Shown here: positions 6,543 to 7,991 of the stretch, in pieces | Position numbering within the stretch: position 1 is the first letter of the stretch | How the letters are laid out: every line of letters begins with the position of its first letter | Assembly (NCBI GenBank): GCA_031282785.1 | Contig: JAITDB010000025.1 | Location: 1-7,991, forward strand | Direction of reading: 5' to 3' | Length of the DNA stretch: 7,991 nt | DNA from: Holosporaceae bacterium | GTDB taxonomy: Bacteria; Pseudomonadota; Alphaproteobacteria; UBA3830 | Notes under the pieces: generated by a model | The model's database searches: none | What the model was told of the DNA's origin: nothing | Seen by the model: the letters and a program-made list of their open reading frames with translations, nothing else | Position numbers and translations under genes: made by a program

Positions 6543-6662
6543 GCCCTGCTTGCCGGAAAAAATGAGATTATACACTCAACAAAAATATGCTAAGATTGGT
6601 GGATTGCATTTGATCAGCGACAATGAGAAGCTGGTTTTTAAATATTTTAAAGGAAGATGGAA

Positions 6663-7520
6663 ATGAAAAACAATCAGTCTTTGTCCGGCTTGAGGATCCT
6701 GATAACCAACGACGATAGTATAAATTCTCACGGCATCAGGGCTCTTGAGCGCATTGCAAATTCGATTACGCCGGACGTCTGGGTTGTGGCTCCGGAAGTG
6801 GGGCAGAGCGGAAAAGGCTTTTCTGTCACCTTCGATTCTGCGTTGCGCATAAAAGAGCTGTCTCCGCGAAAATTTTCTGTCTCTGGGACTCCGGCCGACT
6901 GCGTTTTTTTGGCTCTGGGCGAGATTCTGAAAGATAAAAAACCAGACCTCATACTGTCCGGTATCAATCACGGAGTCAATGTGGCGGATTTCATTGGACT
7001 ATCCGGAACCGTCGGAGCGACTCTCGCAGCGGCGTCGGCAGGCGTAAGATCCATTGCCGTCAGTCAGGAATGCAAAAAAGCATGCGAGCTCGTGAAATTT
7101 CCTCTCGCAGACCACTTCTTGTCGAATATCGTAAAAAAGCTTCTTTCGTTCAAATGGCCGGATCGAGTGTGCATGAACGTAAATCTTCCAGAAGCGCAAG
7201 TAGGCGATATTTCAGGCGTAAAAGTAGCAAGACAGGGCGATCTTGACGTGAAATGGAACGTCTACAAAAGACTAGATCCAGTTGACGATGCGTACTATTG
7301 GTTGCATACGACTCATTCTGATGAAAATTCGGCCCCCATGTCCGATGTGAAAATCATATCAGAGGGAAAATATATTACGATTACGCCTCTGAGAAATAAA
7401 CAAGAATTTTGCGGTTGCAACGATAAATTGGAAGAATTATTTGCAACCAATGGAAAAAATAAACAAGAATCCAGTGGTTATGTCGAAAAATTAGAGGAGC
7501 TATTTGCGTCAAATGGCTAG
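6663..7520 (+). CDS. surE: 5'/3'-nucleotidase SurE with duplicated C-terminal tail
   Basis: A cytoplasmic metal-dependent nucleoside-monophosphate phosphatase (also acts on short polyphosphate in studied members), linked to stationary-phase and stress survival. The ATG at 6663 is preferred over 6657, since AGGA (6651-6654) is 8 bases from it but only 2 from the other. The product is then 285 residues. Active-site features are present: LITNDDS with Asp17-Asp18, Ser49 in APEVGQSGKG, GTPADCV (76-81), and Asn102 in SGINHG, followed by SGTVGATLAAASAG (114-127), then VNLP, VARQGD and YITITPL (237-243). The usual protein ends near there at about 245-260 residues. This one adds a 41-residue tail made of two copies of a 20-21-residue unit, NKQE...KLEELFA[TS]NG (245-265 and 266-285). 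It overlaps the lipoprotein gene by 8 bases; pcm, which often lies between them, is absent. Confidence 0.96.
   Translation: MKNNQSLSGLRILITNDDSINSHGIRALERIANSITPDVWVVAPEVGQSGKGFSVTFDSALRIKELSPRKFSVSGTPADCVFLALGEILKDKKPDLILSGINHGVNVADFIGLSGTVGATLAAASAGVRSIAVSQECKKACELVKFPLADHFLSNIVKKLLSFKWPDRVCMNVNLPEAQVGDISGVKVARQGDLDVKWNVYKRLDPVDDAYYWLHTTHSDENSAPMSDVKIISEGKYITITPLRNKQEFCGCNDKLEELFATNGKNKQESSGYVEKLEELFASNG
7395..7517 (+). repeat. Tandem duplication inside surE tail
   Basis: Unit 1 is 7395-7457 and unit 2 is 7458-7517, in frame and in register. The first 12 bases, AATAAACAAGAA, are identical. The second half differs mostly at third codon positions: TTG/TTA, GAA/GAG twice, TTA/CTA, GCA/GCG and GGA/GGC keep KLEELFA and the final NG, while the middle (FCGCND versus SSGYVE) has changed. 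Confidence 0.85.
7494..7499 (+). promoter_or_regulatory. Ribosome binding site of lipoprotein gene inside surE
   Basis: GAGGAG, 13 bases before the ATG at 7513. It is formed by the two Glu codons of the second surE tail repeat; the first repeat has GAAGAA at the same place. Confidence 0.5.
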
Positions 7521-7991
7521 ATTTACATATATTTTTTGTGTTCTGTGTATGGTGTTGCTGTCCGGCTGTGGACGGTCTGAGTTATCTCCGGTGGAGCTGA
7601 AAATAGACAACGCGTCTGTTAATAGACCAATCGTTTCCGGCGAATCTGTCCATGTGGTGTCAGGAGAAGAATCGCTGTTTGAGGTGGCCTATCGCCATAA
7701 CGTGGATCCCATGAATCTGGCCAAAATAAATAACATAAAAGCACCCTACAGAGTGAAACGCGGACAAATACTGCGTCTCCCGACCGATAATCCAGCAGAA
7801 ACCGCCACTGCTAATGCCGCAATTACCGTCGATACCGAGGATAAAAATATTCGCTCCTACGAGGAAGACGAAAATAAAAAACCTCCGGAAATCGAAAAAG
7901 ACGCAGTCATGGAAGAATTCGAAAAAATGCTCGATGCCGAAACTCCCGAATCAAAAAAACAGGCGCAGGAATTATCTAAGCCAAAAATAAT
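7513..7991 (+). CDS. LysM-domain lipoprotein, NlpD-like (partial, 3' end outside)
   Basis: An envelope protein anchored by lipid and binding peptidoglycan. The start MARFTYIFCVLCMVLLSGC gives a signal peptide with lipobox LSGC and lipidated Cys19. A single LysM motif spans about residues 47-90 (VHVVSGEESLFEVAYRHNVD then NLAKINNI and VKRGQILRLP), followed by a charged, probably disordered linker rich in Glu and Lys up to the window edge at residue 159. In alphaproteobacteria the gene after surE (often with pcm between) is the NlpD-like protein ending in an M23 peptidase or degenerate M23 domain that helps control amidases at division; that domain would lie beyond this window. The ATG overlaps the surE end by 8 bases, so the two are surely cotranscribed and probably coupled in translation. 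Confidence 0.93.
   Translation, partial: MARFTYIFCVLCMVLLSGCGRSELSPVELKIDNASVNRPIVSGESVHVVSGEESLFEVAYRHNVDPMNLAKINNIKAPYRVKRGQILRLPTDNPAETATANAAITVDTEDKNIRSYEEDENKKPPEIEKDAVMEEFEKMLDAETPESKKQAQELSKPKI

Larger units (their letters stand above)
6341..6662. other. Hairpin-rich intergenic region before surE
   Basis: No gene seen. It contains a 65-base element with 14-bp perfect arms (6358-6422) and a pair of overlapping inverted repeats (6479-6542). The 10-mer AAGCTGGTTT occurs at 6346-6355 and again at 6628-6637. No hexamer pair with normal spacing was found for a surE promoter; TTGCCG (6550-6555) with TATACA (6569-6574) is only 13 apart. Confidence 0.5.

Overview
The window reads as chromosomal DNA of an AT-rich alphaproteobacterium, possibly a host-associated or reduced-genome lineage (Rickettsiales/Holosporales-like). 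The support is the RecA N-terminus, an LdtR-like MarR regulator, the pairing of surE with a LysM lipoprotein, A/T-rich gaps, a freshly broken radC and no recognisable alphaproteobacterial SOS box before recA. The placement is inferred from sequence style; no search was run.

Layout. 1-701: a minus-strand gene for a small secreted cysteine-containing protein of unknown function, with a predicted promoter carrying an inverted repeat in its spacer. 702-1092: AT-rich gap. 1093-1169: initiator tRNA-fMet with the C1-A72 mismatch, an altered anticodon-stem G-C run and two U-U mismatches in the T stem. 1481-3395: recA followed closely by a ten-helix DMT/EamA transporter. 3396-4004: a 600-base gap with only short, doubtful reading frames. 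4005-5474: map (methionine aminopeptidase, all metal ligands present) overlapping radC, which is split by a frameshift. 5475-5863: gap with a long imperfect hairpin, a good sigma70-type promoter and a perfect 7-bp inverted repeat in the leader. 5864-6340: the LdtR-like MarR regulator. 6341-6662: gap with a cluster of inverted repeats, two of which are mutually exclusive as RNA hairpins. 6663-7520: surE with an unusual duplicated C-terminal tail. 7513-7991: overlapping start of a LysM lipoprotein (NlpD-like) that runs off the window.

Most genes are housekeeping: recombination (RecA), N-terminal methionine removal (Map), nucleotide/stationary-phase phosphatase (SurE), cell-envelope lipoprotein (LysM) and translation initiation (tRNA-fMet). 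I do not see a clear new defence or mobile system. The most unusual signals are the initiator tRNA T stem, the duplicated SurE tail whose second copy holds the next gene's ribosome binding site, and the hairpin cluster before surE.
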